From Aeromonas hydrophila subsp. hydrophila ATCC 7966 (GTDB lineage Bacteria; Pseudomonadota; Gammaproteobacteria; Enterobacterales; Aeromonadaceae): a stretch of 64,000 bases of DNA. Position 1 is the first letter of the stretch, and each line of letters starts with the position of its first letter. This document shows, one piece after another, positions 45,731 to 55,494 of this stretch. The position numbers and the translations under genes are program-made. The notes beneath the pieces are model-generated. The model saw only the letters and a list, made by a program, of their open reading frames with translations, did no database searches and had not been told where the DNA came from. The stretch lies in contig NC_008570.1 of NCBI RefSeq assembly GCF_000014805.1, positions 1,617,001 through 1,681,000 on the forward strand. The letters are read 5' to 3'.

Positions 45731-47497
45731 ATGCGCTCTATCTATTGCGGACAGGTCAATGAGGCCCATGCAGGGCAGACCATTACATTGTGCGGTTGGG
45801 TCCATCGTCGTCGCGATCTGGGCGGCCTCATCTTTATCGACATGCGCGACCGGGAAGGGATCGTGCAGGTGTTCTTCGATCCGGACAAACCGGACGCCTT
45901 TGCCCTGGCCTCCGAACTGCGCGGCGAATTCTGCATTCAGGTCTCCGGCGTGGTGCGCACCCGTCCCGACTCCCAGCGCAACAGCGACATGGCCACCGGT
46001 GCCATCGAGGTGTTTGCCCACGAGCTGACCATCATCAACCGTGCCGAGCCGCTGCCGCTGGACTTCAACCAGGTCAACAGCGAAGAGGTGAGCCTCAAGT
46101 ATCGCTACCTGGACCTGCGTCGCCCCGAGATGGCCAAGTACCTGAAGACCCGCGCCAAGGCCAGTGCCTTCGTGCGCCGCTTCATGGACGAGCACGGCTT
46201 CCTCGACATCGAGACCCCGATGCTGACCAAGGCCACCCCGGAAGGGGCCCGTGACTACCTGGTGCCGAGCCGCGTGCACAAGGGCAAGTTCTACGCCCTG
46301 CCGCAATCCCCGCAGCTGTTCAAGCAGTTGCTGATGATGTCCGGCTTCGACCGCTACTACCAGATCGTCAAGTGCTTCCGCGACGAAGACCTGCGTGCCG
46401 ACCGCCAGCCGGAATTCACCCAGATCGACGTGGAAACCTCCTTCATGACCGCGCCGCAAGTGCGTGAAATCATGGAAGAGATGATCCGCAAACTGTGGCT
46501 GCACATCCTGAACGTGGATCTGGGCGACTTCCCGATCATGACCTTCGACGAAGCCATGCGTCGCTACGGCTCCGACAAGCCGGACCTGCGTCTGCCGATG
46601 GAGCTGGTCGATGTGGCAGATCTGCTGACCGCGGTCGAGTTCGCCGTGTTTGCCGGCCCCGCCAACGATCCGAAAGGCCGCGTGGCTGCCCTGAAAGTAC
46701 CGGGCGGCGCCGAGCTCTCTCGCAAGCAGATCGACGAGTACACCAAGTTCGTCGGCATTTACGGTGCCAAGGGCCTGGCCTGGATGAAGGTCAACGAAGC
46801 GGCCAATGGCATCGAAGGGGTACAGTCCCCGGTGGCCAAGTTCCTCTCCGACGCCATCGTGCGCGAGATCCTGGCCCGTACCGGTGCGGCCGACGGCGAC
46901 ATCATCTTCTTTGGTGCCGACTCCAAGAAAGTGGTGTGCGATGCCATGGGCGCCCTGCGCCTGAAAGTGGGCCGTGATCTGGGCCTGCTGGAGAACAGCT
47001 GGAAGCCGCTGTGGGTCATCGACTTCCCGATGTTTGAAGAAGATGGCGAAGGCGGTCTGGCTGCCATGCACCACCCGTTCACCGCGCCGAGCGGCCTGAG
47101 CCCGGAGCAGCTGAAAGCCAACCCGGTAGGCGCTTACGCCAACGCTTACGACATGGTGATCAACGGCTACGAAGTGGGTGGCGGTTCTGTCCGTATCCAC
47201 AACAGCGAGATGCAGGCCACCGTGTTCGACATCCTGGGGATTACCCCGGCCGAGCAGCGCCTGAAGTTCGGCTTCCTGCTGGACGCCCTGAAGTACGGTA
47301 CCCCGCCGCACGCCGGCCTGGCCTTCGGCCTGGACCGTCTGAGCATGCTGCTGACCGGTACTGAAAACATCCGGGACGTGATTGCCTTCCCGAAAACCAC
47401 GGCGGCCGCCTGTCTGATGACAGACGCCCCCAGCTTTGCCAACGCCGCCCAACTGGGCGAGCTGGCGATTGCGACCACCGTCAAGGGTGATGAATAA
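45731..47497 (+). CDS. aspS: Aspartyl-tRNA synthetase
   Basis: 588 residues (E. coli 590). The OB anticodon domain is at the N-terminus ([23 protein letters not shown]). The class II core has motif 2 [19 protein letters not shown], the bacterial GAD insertion domain about 290-420, and motif 3 [20 protein letters not shown] stands before ATG 45731; the frame is open upstream without similarity. Confidence 0.97.
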   Translation: MRSIYCGQVNEAHAGQTITLCGWVHRRRDLGGLIFIDMRDREGIVQVFFDPDKPDAFALASELRGEFCIQVSGVVRTRPDSQRNSDMATGAIEVFAHELTIINRAEPLPLDFNQVNSEEVSLKYRYLDLRRPEMAKYLKTRAKASAFVRRFMDEHGFLDIETPMLTKATPEGARDYLVPSRVHKGKFYALPQSPQLFKQLLMMSGFDRYYQIVKCFRDEDLRADRQPEFTQIDVETSFMTAPQVREIMEEMIRKLWLHILNVDLGDFPIMTFDEAMRRYGSDKPDLRLPMELVDVADLLTAVEFAVFAGPANDPKGRVAALKVPGGAELSRKQIDEYTKFVGIYGAKGLAWMKVNEAANGIEGVQSPVAKFLSDAIVREILARTGAADGDIIFFGADSKKVVCDAMGALRLKVGRDLGLLENSWKPLWVIDFPMFEEDGEGGLAAMHHPFTAPSGLSPEQLKANPVGAYANAYDMVINGYEVGGGSVRIHNSEMQATVFDILGITPAEQRLKFGFLLDALKYGTPPHAGLAFGLDRLSMLLTGTENIRDVIAFPKTTAAACLMTDAPSFANAAQLGELAIATTVKGDE

Positions 47498-47512
47498 GCC
47501 GTTACCGGCAGC

Positions 47513-47540
47513 AAAGGCCGCAGCAATGCGGCCTTTCCCT
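47513..47540 (+). terminator. Hairpin between aspS and yebC
   Basis: 10-bp stem AAAGGCCGCA / TGCGGCCTTT with a 4-nt loop after the aspS stop. The T-run is part of the stem and CCCTTG follows, so it may be partial. Confidence 0.65.
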
Positions 47541-47592
47541 TGCATTAGTCATGACCAGTGTTACTGAAATTCAAAAATAACGGAGAGTCCCT

Positions 47593-48333
47593 ATGGCAGG
47601 TCACAGTAAATGGGCCAACATCAAACACCGCAAGGCGGCGCAAGACGCCAAGCGCGGCAAGATCTTCACCAAGCTGATCCGCGAAATCACCACCTCCGCG
47701 CGTCTGGGTGATGCCGATCCTGCCAACAACCCGCGCCTGCGGGCGGCGGTGGCGGCTGCCCTGACCGGCAACATGACCCGCGACACCATCAACCGTGCCA
47801 TCCAGCGTGGCGCCGGCGGTGGCGATGGCGAACAGCTCGAGACCATCGTGTACGAAGGTTACGGCCCGGCCGGCTCTGCCGTCATGGTGGAGTGCCTGAC
47901 CGACAACCGCAACCGTACCGTTGCCGAAGTGCGTCACGCCTTCAGCAAGTGCGGTGGCAACCTGGGCACCGATGGCTCTGTTGCCTATCTGTTCAGCAAG
48001 AAAGGGCTGCTGACCTTCGTGGGCGTCGATGAAGATGCCCTGATGGATGCCGCCCTGGAAGCCGGTGCCGACGACGTGGTGACCGAAGAGGATGGCTCCA
48101 TCGAGGTGTATACCACCCCGAACGATTTCGGCACCGTGCTCGATGGTCTGGAAGCCGCCGGCTTCAAGCCCCAGAGCGCCGAAGTGACCATGATCCCGTC
48201 CACCGAAGCCGAGCTGGATGCCGAGACCGCGCCCAAGCTGATGCGCCTCATCGACATGCTGGAAGATCTGGACGACGTGCAGGAGGTGTACCACAACGGC
48301 TCCATCTCCGACGAAGTCGCCGCGACCCTGTAA
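47593..48333 (+). CDS. yebC: YebC/PmpR family translation or regulatory protein
   Basis: 246 residues, the same as E. coli YebC. The N-terminus [21 protein letters not shown] and [22 protein letters not shown] are diagnostic. Members bind DNA or the ribosome to ease poly-proline stalling; which applies here is not known. GGAGAG precedes the ATG. In E. coli yebC is followed by ruvC, but here eptA follows. Confidence 0.95.
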   Translation: MAGHSKWANIKHRKAAQDAKRGKIFTKLIREITTSARLGDADPANNPRLRAAVAAALTGNMTRDTINRAIQRGAGGGDGEQLETIVYEGYGPAGSAVMVECLTDNRNRTVAEVRHAFSKCGGNLGTDGSVAYLFSKKGLLTFVGVDEDALMDAALEAGADDVVTEEDGSIEVYTTPNDFGTVLDGLEAAGFKPQSAEVTMIPSTEAELDAETAPKLMRLIDMLEDLDDVQEVYHNGSISDEVAATL

Positions 48334-48379
48334 CCCGGTTCGTGAACACTCAGGTGGCGACGCTCTGTTCGCCCCCGTT

Positions 48380-48405
48380 AAAACGGCAGCCTCGGCTGCC
48401 GTTTT
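48380..48405 (+). terminator. Terminator of yebC
   Basis: 12-bp stem AAAACGGCAGCC / GGCTGCCGTTTT with a T-run, about 50 bp after the stop. Confidence 0.85.
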
Positions 48406-48615
48406 TCTTGTGATGGCCTGACGCCTGAAGGCCGTGCCGGCCATGGCATTGCCCGCCTTAATTTTCCCTTAAGTTTGGCTTTTTAAGCTGCCTGCCGTGT
48501 CCGGGCCTCGCTGCCCCTTGCCGCCATCACCTCGGGAGGAGGGATCGGCAAGCGAGACTGCAACAAGAGGTGCCCTCTGTGGCCCCTGTCCTGCCTGGTT
48601 TGTCGGAGTATCGTT

Positions 48616-50232
48616 ATGCGCATCACCCTGGGTGTGATGAAGGTGAATCTGTTGCTGGTGCTGTTGTTTGCACTGGTATTCAACTGGCCCATTTTCCTGC
48701 ACTTTTACACCATTCTCACCAGGCTGGAACACGTCAAGACGGGCTTCGCCCTCTCGATCCCCTTCGTGCTGCTGGCCGCGCTCAACGCGGTGTTCCTGCC
48801 CTTTACCTTCCGCTATCTGCTCAAGCCCTTCTTCGTGCTGCTGATCCTGATGGGATCCGTGGTCAGCTACGCCATGCTCAAATACGGCGTCATCTTCGAC
48901 GTGAGCATGGTGCAGAACATCGTCGAGACCAACACGGGGGAGGCGGCCTCCTACTTCAATGCCTCCATCCTGCTCTGGTTCGTGCTGACCGGCCTGCTGC
49001 CGGCGCTGGCCCTACTGTGGGTGAAGATAGAGTATCCCCGTCCCTGGTATAAGGGGCTGGGCCTGCGGCTTGGCTCCATCGCCCTGTCCCTGCTGTTTCT
49101 GGTGGGGGTGGCGGCGCTCTATTACCAGGATTACGCCTCGGTCGGGCGCAACAACAAGTCTCTCGGCAAGGAGATAGTGCCCGCCAACTATGTGCACGGC
49201 CTCTATCGCTACGCCACCGACATCCTGTTTGCGACTCCGATCCCGTATCAGCCGTTGGGCACCGATGCCAGGGTGGTGGGGCAGGGCGGCAAGCCGACCC
49301 TGATGTTCCTGGTGGTGGGGGAGACGGCGCGCAGCCAGAACTACTCTCTCAACGGTTACGGCAAGGCCACCAACAGCTTCACCGCGCGGGAATCGGGCAT
49401 GGTCTCATTTCGCAACGTGCGCTCCTGCGGCACCGCCACCGCGGTTTCGGTGCCCTGCATGTTCTCCAACCTGACGCGGCGCGGCTATGATGACACCCTG
49501 GCCCAGTCCCGCGACGGCATGCTGGATGTGCTGCAGCACGCCGGGGTCTCCGTGCTCTGGAAGGAGAACGACGGCGGTTGCAAGGGAGTGTGCAAGAACG
49601 TGCCCACCATCGAAATCGAGGCCAAGGATTTTCCCCAGTATTGCCAGGGAGGTTCCTGCTACGACGAGGTGATGCTGGAGGGGCTGGATCGGCAGATCGC
49701 GCAGATGAAGGGCAACAAGCTGGTGGCCTTCCATCTGATGGGCAGCCACGGTCCGACCTACTATCGCCGCTATCCCGCCAGTGAACGGACCTTCGTGCCG
49801 GACTGCCCGCGCAGCGACATCGAAAACTGCACCAATGAAGAGCTGGTCAACACCTATGACAACACCATCCGTTACACCGACAAGGTGGTGGCCCGTCTCA
49901 TCGACAAGCTCAAGACGCTGGAGCAGGATTACAACGTGGGGCTGGTCTATCTGTCGGATCACGGCGAATCTCTCGGCGCCATGGGGCTCTACCTGCACGG
50001 CACCCCCTACAAGTTCGCCCCGGACGATCAGACCCGGGTGCCGCTGATGACCTGGTTTTCCCCCCAGTTGCAGGCCGATCGCCAGCTGGATATGACCTGT
50101 CTGCAGCAGGAGGCGGCCAGCAAGCGCTTCTCCCACGACAACCTGTTCCACTCCATGCTCGGCATCATGGATGTGCAGACCCAGGTGTATGACGGGGCGC
50201 TGGATCTGTTCAAACCGTGCCGGGCTGGATGA
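48616..50232 (+). CDS. eptA: MCR-3/EptA-like lipid A phosphoethanolamine transferase
   Basis: 538 residues. Five N-terminal membrane segments (about 1-175) precede a periplasmic sulfatase-fold domain. Zinc and catalytic residues are visible: Glu in LVVGETARSQNY, the Thr nucleophile in RSCGTATAVSVPC, and the Asp-His pair in LSDHGESLGAMG. Cysteines expected for disulfides are present (CKGVCKN, CQGGSCYDE). The catalytic domain is very like MCR-3 (CGTATAVSVPCMFSN, HLMGSHGPTYYRRYP), so it may lower polymyxin susceptibility when expressed. Aeromonas is a known source of mcr-3 relatives. A 3' fragment of a second copy follows directly. Confidence 0.92.
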   Translation: MRITLGVMKVNLLLVLLFALVFNWPIFLHFYTILTRLEHVKTGFALSIPFVLLAALNAVFLPFTFRYLLKPFFVLLILMGSVVSYAMLKYGVIFDVSMVQNIVETNTGEAASYFNASILLWFVLTGLLPALALLWVKIEYPRPWYKGLGLRLGSIALSLLFLVGVAALYYQDYASVGRNNKSLGKEIVPANYVHGLYRYATDILFATPIPYQPLGTDARVVGQGGKPTLMFLVVGETARSQNYSLNGYGKATNSFTARESGMVSFRNVRSCGTATAVSVPCMFSNLTRRGYDDTLAQSRDGMLDVLQHAGVSVLWKENDGGCKGVCKNVPTIEIEAKDFPQYCQGGSCYDEVMLEGLDRQIAQMKGNKLVAFHLMGSHGPTYYRRYPASERTFVPDCPRSDIENCTNEELVNTYDNTIRYTDKVVARLIDKLKTLEQDYNVGLVYLSDHGESLGAMGLYLHGTPYKFAPDDQTRVPLMTWFSPQLQADRQLDMTCLQQEAASKRFSHDNLFHSMLGIMDVQTQVYDGALDLFKPCRAG

Positions 50233-50258
50233 ATGGGTAAAAACGGTGGCGCGGCACA

Positions 50259-50357
50259 GACAATCTGTTGCCCCACTCCATGCTCGGCATCATGGATGTG
50301 CAGACCCAGGTATATGACGGTGCGCTGGATCTGTTCAAACCGTGCCGGGCGGGGTGA
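50259..50357 (+). pseudogene. 3' remnant of a second eptA copy
   Basis: The last 84 bases (50274-50357) encode HSMLGIMDVQTQVYDGALDL to the stop, the same C-terminus as eptA, with only synonymous changes (GTA for GTG, GGT for GGG, GCG GGG for GCT GGA). Similarity begins about 50259 (GACAA) with small differences. It has no start or active site, and is the tail of a tandem paralogue lost by deletion. Confidence 0.85.
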
Positions 50358-50420
50358 ATCACCGCGTCCGATTACGCCACTATGAGGCTAATCGAACCTA
50401 CGCTTGAAGAATCTATCAAT

Positions 50421-50450
50421 AAAAACGGCAGCCACTGGCTGCCGTTTTTT
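50421..50450. terminator. Bidirectional terminator between eptA remnant and nagC
   Basis: AAAAACGGCAGCC / GGCTGCCGTTTTT stem with a T-run, between convergent transcripts. Confidence 0.85.
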
Positions 50451-50469
50451 ATTTCGCAAGGCCTCGGCC

Positions 50470-51684
50470 TTACTTCTGCTCCATGATGATCTGCAGCAGA
50501 TCCCCTTCCAGCAGGGCCCGCTTCACCAGCGCGAAACCGCCGACGGTGGGTTGATTCTGGAAGCGTGCCTTCACGATGGGCAGGCCGCGATGGAAACTCG
50601 GCAGCGACTGGTGCTCCACGCAGCGGCGAATGGCCGGGAACAGGATCTCTTCAGCGGCGGTGATTTCGCCCGCGATCAGTACCTTCTGCGGGTTGAACAG
50701 GTTGACCGTGATGGCCACCGCCCGTCCCAGATGCTCACCCACGTTCTCGATCACGCTGCGGGCCAGCTCGTCACCGGCCATGGCCGCCTTGCACACCTCC
50801 TGGATGGTGATGTGCTTCTCCTGCAGCGAGCTCAGGTGGCCGCGGCTGATGAGCTCCTTCACCTTGTCTACGATGGCCTCGTTGGAGGCGATGGTCTCCA
50901 GGCAGCCGAAGTTGCCGCAGTGGCAGCGCTTGCCGAGCGGCTCGACCTGGATGTGGCCGATCTCGCCGACGTTGCGGTTCTGGCCGAGGAACACCTTGCC
51001 CTTGGTGATGATGCCCGAGCCTGCCCCCTGGTGGACGCTCACCAGGATGGAGTCCATGCAGTCGCGGGACTCGCCGAAGAAGTGTTCGGCCAGTGCCAGC
51101 GAGCGGGTATCGTTGCCCACGTAGCAAGGCAGGTTGAAGTGGTTTTCCAACAGCTTGGCCAGCGCCAGATTGCGGATCTGGTACTTGGGGGTGTAGATGA
51201 CCATGCCCGATTCCGGATTGACCAGACCCGGCATGGTCAGCGCGATGCTGATGAGGTTGCGGCTGCGATCCTGCTGGGAGTCGATGAAGGCACCGATCTC
51301 CCGCAGCAGCATGTCGACCACCGGTTGTTGCTCGATCTCGGTCACCTGGGTGATGTGCTGATCGAGCTCCTTGCCGTCGAGGTCATACAGGGCGAGCTGC
51401 AGGTAGCCGCGGCCGAGCTTGGCGGACACAAACTGGAAGCGATGCTTGATGGTGGTCAGGGAGATGGCGCGCCGTCCGCCGGTGGAGGCTTGCGGCGAGG
51501 TCTCCTTGATCAGGCCATGCTCGATCAGTTGCCGGGTTATCTTGGTCACGCTGGCCGGGGCCAGCTGACTCAACTCGGCAATTTTGACCCGCGAGATGGG
51601 CCCCTGCAGGTCGATGAGCCGATACACGGCTGCACTGTTGACCTGCTTGATAAGATCTACGTTTGCTATTTGTCCGCCAGTCAT
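50470..51684 (-). CDS. nagC: N-acetylglucosamine repressor NagC
   Basis: 404 residues, ROK family. A winged helix-turn-helix at the N-terminus (VYRLIDLQGPISRVKIAELS, LAPASVTKITRQLIEHGLI) and the ROK fold follow, with the zinc motif EPLGKRCHCGNFGCLE. The ATG 51682-51684 starts the conserved MTGGQIANVDLIKQVN. It responds to GlcNAc-6-P. It starts 4 nt after nagA, as the last gene of nagBAC. Confidence 0.95.
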   Translation of the reverse strand: MTGGQIANVDLIKQVNSAAVYRLIDLQGPISRVKIAELSQLAPASVTKITRQLIEHGLIKETSPQASTGGRRAISLTTIKHRFQFVSAKLGRGYLQLALYDLDGKELDQHITQVTEIEQQPVVDMLLREIGAFIDSQQDRSRNLISIALTMPGLVNPESGMVIYTPKYQIRNLALAKLLENHFNLPCYVGNDTRSLALAEHFFGESRDCMDSILVSVHQGAGSGIITKGKVFLGQNRNVGEIGHIQVEPLGKRCHCGNFGCLETIASNEAIVDKVKELISRGHLSSLQEKHITIQEVCKAAMAGDELARSVIENVGEHLGRAVAITVNLFNPQKVLIAGEITAAEEILFPAIRRCVEHQSLPSFHRGLPIVKARFQNQPTVGGFALVKRALLEGDLLQIIMEQK

Positions 51685-51688
51685 AGTG

Positions 51689-52834
51689 TCACTGTGTTGT
51701 GTAGTGTCCGTTAACCACGGTCCCGCAGACCGTGAAGGCCTGATCAAAGACAGTCAGGTTGGCTATTTTTCCGACCTGGATACTACCGAGACGTGAGTCC
51801 CATCCAATGGCGCGAGCAGGGTAAAGGGTGGCCATTCTCAGTGCTTCATCGAGCGGTAATCCGACCTGTTTGACCAGATTCTCCACCCCCTCAATCATGG
51901 TGAGGGCAGAGCCGCCGAGTGTACCATTCTCGTCGACGCACTGACCATCGCGGAAATAGACTGTTGCGCCACAAAAATCAAACTTCTCAAAGCCTTCCGG
52001 TGCCCCTGCCGGTGCGGTCGCGTCGGTGACCAGCACCAGTCGCTCTCCCAGCATCTTGTGTGCAAGGCGCACATTGGCCCAGTGCACGTGATGACCGTCG
52101 ACGATGACGCCGGCGTAGACATCCTTGCGATCGTAGATGGCTCCGACCACGCCCGGCTCGCGGCCGTTCACGGTCGGAGTCATGGCGTTGTAGAGGTGGG
52201 TGGCAAAGCGGATGCCGTTGTCGAACCCGGCCATCGCCTGGTCATAGTTGGCGGCGGTATGGCCCGCGGAGACCAGAATGCCGGCCTCCACCAGCCGGCG
52301 GATGTGCTCCGGCTTGTTGCGTTCCGGCGCCAGGGTGATCTTGGCGATGGCATCTGCGTTGGCGCAGAAGAAGTCGATCATCTCGTCGGCGGGCTGGCGG
52401 ATCTGCTCGGCCGGGTGGATCCCCTTGCGCTTGAGGTTGGTATAGGGCCCTTCCAGATGGACGCCCAGTACCTCGTTGGGGTGTGCAGCCATGTAGTCGC
52501 GGGTGACGGCGACGGCCTGCTTCATATCTGCATCCGGACTGGTGATCAGGGTCGGCAGGAAGCTGGTGGTACCGGATTTCAGGTTGGCGGCCTGCATGGT
52601 CGCCAGGGTCTGGGTGGTGATGTGGCCGTTGAACATGACGCCGCCACAGCCGTTGAGCTGGACGTCGATGAAACCGGCGCAGAGGTTGGCACCCTTGAGA
52701 TCAATGCGTTCGATGCCGGCCGGCAGTTCGGCCAGGCGGGAGATGGCGACAATCTTGTCGCCCTCGAGGACCACCCCGTAACCGGTCAGCACGCAGCTGC
52801 CGGTGTAGAGGGTGCAGTTGGTCAATGCGTACAT
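51689..52834 (-). CDS. nagA: N-acetylglucosamine-6-phosphate deacetylase
   Basis: 381 residues, amidohydrolase TIM barrel. Motifs: [37 protein letters not shown] (metal-binding Glu), [21 protein letters not shown], and the catalytic Asp in [12 protein letters not shown]. It makes GlcN-6-P for NagB. Ends 4 nt before nagC. Confidence 0.96.
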   Translation of the reverse strand: MYALTNCTLYTGSCVLTGYGVVLEGDKIVAISRLAELPAGIERIDLKGANLCAGFIDVQLNGCGGVMFNGHITTQTLATMQAANLKSGTTSFLPTLITSPDADMKQAVAVTRDYMAAHPNEVLGVHLEGPYTNLKRKGIHPAEQIRQPADEMIDFFCANADAIAKITLAPERNKPEHIRRLVEAGILVSAGHTAANYDQAMAGFDNGIRFATHLYNAMTPTVNGREPGVVGAIYDRKDVYAGVIVDGHHVHWANVRLAHKMLGERLVLVTDATAPAGAPEGFEKFDFCGATVYFRDGQCVDENGTLGGSALTMIEGVENLVKQVGLPLDEALRMATLYPARAIGWDSRLGSIQVGKIANLTVFDQAFTVCGTVVNGHYTTQ

Positions 52835-52843
52835 GGTGACTCC

Positions 52844-53644
52844 TTACAGACGGCCGATGTTGGCGGCTTCGAGCTGCTGGAAGTAACGCACTGTCTTGAC
52901 CTTGAGCTCCATGGTGGAGGGCTCGTCACACACCATCATTCCCTTCGGATGGAGCTGCAGGGTGGAGATGGTCCACATGTGGTTGACGCTGCCTTCCACC
53001 GCGGCCTGCAGGGCCTGGGCCTTGCCGTGACCGGTCACCAGGATCATGATCTCCTCGGCATCCATCAGGGTGCCGACACCCACGGTCAACGCCAGCTTGG
53101 GCACCTGCTCCATGTCGCCGCCAAAGAAGCGGGAGTTGGCGATGCGGGTGTCTTCGGTCAGGGTCTTGACCCGGGTGCGGGAGGAGAGGGATGAGGCCGG
53201 CTCGTTGAACGCGATGTGACCGTCGTTGCCGACACCGCCCATGAACAGGTGGATCTTGCCGTAGGACTTGATTTTGTCTTCATAGCGCTTGCACTCGGCC
53301 ACCAGATCCGGCGCGTTGCCGTTGAGGATGTTGATGTTCTCGGGGCGAATGTCGATGTGGCTGAAGAAGTTGTTGTGCATGAAGCTGTGGTAGCTCTCCG
53401 GGTGATCTTCCGGCAGGCCGACGTACTCGTCCATGTTGAAGGTGACCACGTTCTGGAAGCTCACTTCACCGGCTTTATGCAGTTCAATCAGGCGCTTGTA
53501 AGTGTTGAGCGGGGTGCCGCCAGTGGGCAGACCCAGTACGAAGGGGCGCTCGGCAGTGGGTTTGAACCCATTGATACGGTCAACGATGTAACGGGCAGAC
53601 CACAGGCCCACTTGGCTGGCAGATTTCAACGGGATCAGGCGCAT
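52844..53644 (-). CDS. nagB: Glucosamine-6-phosphate deaminase
   Basis: 266 residues, exactly as E. coli NagB. It converts GlcN-6-P to fructose-6-P and ammonia. Motifs [27 protein letters not shown] (catalytic Asp), [19 protein letters not shown] (catalytic His) and [10 protein letters not shown]. First gene of nagBAC, with AGAGG nine bases upstream. Nine bases separate it from nagA. Confidence 0.96.
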   Translation of the reverse strand: MRLIPLKSASQVGLWSARYIVDRINGFKPTAERPFVLGLPTGGTPLNTYKRLIELHKAGEVSFQNVVTFNMDEYVGLPEDHPESYHSFMHNNFFSHIDIRPENINILNGNAPDLVAECKRYEDKIKSYGKIHLFMGGVGNDGHIAFNEPASSLSSRTRVKTLTEDTRIANSRFFGGDMEQVPKLALTVGVGTLMDAEEIMILVTGHGKAQALQAAVEGSVNHMWTISTLQLHPKGMMVCDEPSTMELKVKTVRYFQQLEAANIGRL

Positions 53645-53710
53645 TGTAGATACCTCTGTACGGGTTGCTGCCGGGATGTCGGCGGCAAATAGACTAGGAC
53701 GGATTCAAGT

Positions 53711-53730
53711 TGTTTTATAGCGTAAATAAA
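53711..53730. promoter_or_regulatory. NagC-like operator near nagB
   Basis: TTTTAT-AGCGT-AAATAAA (53713-53730) has the AT-rich dyad and CG centre of NagC/Mlc sites. Confidence 0.55.
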
Positions 53731-53775
53731 GATTGCGAACTAAGCCACATCTATCCGCCACCTTTATCTCGTTTG

Positions 53776-53791
53776 GGTGATAATGATCACG
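53776..53791. promoter_or_regulatory. CRP site between nagB and nagE
   Basis: GGTGATAATGATCACG (GTGA-N6-TCAC) matches the CRP consensus and lies between the two NagC-like sites. Confidence 0.65.
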
Positions 53792-53800
53792 ATTATAGGT

Positions 53801-53825
53801 TTATTAATTTGCGCAGCGAAATAAA
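53801..53825. promoter_or_regulatory. NagC-like operator near nagE
   Basis: AATTTGCGCAGCGAAATAAA (53806-53825) fits the NagC pattern of AT-rich arms around a TTTGCG...CGAA core. Its centre is about 92 bp from the other site. Confidence 0.6.
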
Positions 53826-53917
53826 AGCCCTAGACTGCCAATCAAGCCTTGATGGCTTATGCGTCAAACGTGATAAGCACTTAATTTCTAGAAAAACATT
53901 AACTAAGGAGAGGAACC

Positions 53918-55372
53918 GTGAACATTCTCGGTTATTTGCAAAAGATCGGCCGTGCCCTGATGGTGCCGGTAGCGGTATTGCCTGCCGCCGCGATCCTGAT
54001 GGGGATTGGCTACTGGATTGACCCGAATGGTTGGGGTGGTGGCAGTCCTGTCGCCGCGTTCCTGATCAAGGCCGGCGCAGCCATCATCGACAGCATGCCC
54101 GTGCTGTTCGCTGTCGGTGTCGCCTATGGTATGTCCAAAGACAAAGACGGTTCTGCCGCGCTGGCCGGTCTGGTCGGTTTCCTGGTGGTGACCACGCTGC
54201 TGAGCCCGGGCGCCGTTGCCCAGATCAAGGGTATCCCGGCCGATCAGGTCCCGGCTGCCTTTGCCAAGATCAGCAACCAGTTCGTCGGTATCCTGTGTGG
54301 TGTCATCGCCGCTGAGCTCTACAACCGCTTCAGCAGCGTGGAACTGCACAAGGCGCTGGCCTTCTTCTCCGGCCGCCGTCTGGTGCCGATCGTAACCTCC
54401 GTGGTGATGATCGTCGTCTCCTTCATCCTGATGGCCGTTTGGCCGGTCATTTACGGTGGTCTGGTGAGCTTTGGTGAATCCATCGTCAGCCTGGGTTCCA
54501 CCGGCGCCGGTATCTACGCCTTCTTCAACCGCCTGCTGATCCCTGTCGGTCTGCACCATGCCCTGAACTCCGTATTCTGGTTCGACGTGGCCGGCATCAA
54601 CGACATCCCGAACTTCCTGGGCGGCCAGTCCTCCATCGACGCCGGCAAGGGCATCGTGGGTGTGACCGGCATGTATCAGGCTGGCTTCTTCCCGATCATG
54701 ATGTTCGGTCTGCCGGGTGCCGCGCTGGCCATCTACCACTCCGCCAAGAAAGAGAACAAAGAGAAAGTTGCGTCCATCATGATCGCAGCCGCCTTTGCCG
54801 CCTTCTTCACCGGGGTGACCGAGCCGCTCGAGTTCTCTTTCATGTTCGTGGCACCGGTGCTGTACGTCATCCACGCCCTGCTGACCGGTCTGTCCGTGTT
54901 CATCGCTGCCTCTATGCAGTGGATTGCTGGCTTCGGCTTCAGTGCCGGTCTGGTGGATATGGTGCTCTCCAGCCGCAACCCGCTGGCGACCCATTGGTAC
55001 ATGCTGCTGGTACAAGGCCTGGTGTTCTTCGGTCTCTACTACGTGGTGTTCCGCGCCGTCATCGTCAAGTTCAACCTGAAAACCCCGGGTCGTGAAGATG
55101 ATGAAGCAGTACCGGCACAGGCTCAGACCACCGACCGTACCGAACTGGCACGCCAGTATCTGGAAGTGCTGGGCGGTCAGGAGAACCTGGTGACCATCGA
55201 TGCCTGCATCACCCGTCTGCGTCTGACCCTGAAAGACCGCAGCATCGTTGACGAGCGCAAGCTCAAAGCCCTGGGCGCGGCCGGTGTGGTCAAGCTCGGT
55301 GAGCAGAACCTGCAGGTGATTCTGGGCCCATTGGCCGAAATCATCGCCGGTGAGATGAAGGCCCTGCGTTAA
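53918..55372 (+). CDS. nagE: PTS N-acetylglucosamine transporter, IICB
   Basis: 484 residues. The IIC membrane domain covers about 1-385 (LYNRFSSVELHKALAFFSGRRLVPI, TGVTEPLEFSFMF). The IIB domain covers about 410-484, with phosphocysteine C430 in IDACITRLRLTLKD. E. coli NagE has a fused IIA (648 residues); here it is absent, so IIA-Glc (Crr) must act in trans. The start is GTG at 53918, after AAGGAGAGG. Confidence 0.94.
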   Translation: MNILGYLQKIGRALMVPVAVLPAAAILMGIGYWIDPNGWGGGSPVAAFLIKAGAAIIDSMPVLFAVGVAYGMSKDKDGSAALAGLVGFLVVTTLLSPGAVAQIKGIPADQVPAAFAKISNQFVGILCGVIAAELYNRFSSVELHKALAFFSGRRLVPIVTSVVMIVVSFILMAVWPVIYGGLVSFGESIVSLGSTGAGIYAFFNRLLIPVGLHHALNSVFWFDVAGINDIPNFLGGQSSIDAGKGIVGVTGMYQAGFFPIMMFGLPGAALAIYHSAKKENKEKVASIMIAAAFAAFFTGVTEPLEFSFMFVAPVLYVIHALLTGLSVFIAASMQWIAGFGFSAGLVDMVLSSRNPLATHWYMLLVQGLVFFGLYYVVFRAVIVKFNLKTPGREDDEAVPAQAQTTDRTELARQYLEVLGGQENLVTIDACITRLRLTLKDRSIVDERKLKALGAAGVVKLGEQNLQVILGPLAEIIAGEMKALR

Positions 55373-55421
55373 TCGGGCGCCAAGCTCGCCTCAAGTCTAA
55401 GTCCATTGTTGACATAACTAA

Positions 55422-55440
55422 GGGCCCCGCCTCGGGGCCC
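55422..55440 (+). other. Hairpin between nagE and the hexosaminidase gene
   Basis: GGGCCCCG / CGGGGCCC stem with a 3-nt loop, followed by CATATAAAA rather than a T-run. It is more likely a processing or partial attenuation site than a full terminator. Confidence 0.5.
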
Positions 55441-55494
55441 CATATAAAAAAAGCCAAGAAAATCCAACCTTTACTTCAAATGAGAGCAGCAGTT

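Noticed and set aside
48616..50357. Transposon carrying the mcr-like gene
   Set aside because: No terminal inverted repeats, transposase or target duplication lies in the flanks; the tail is a paralogue remnant.
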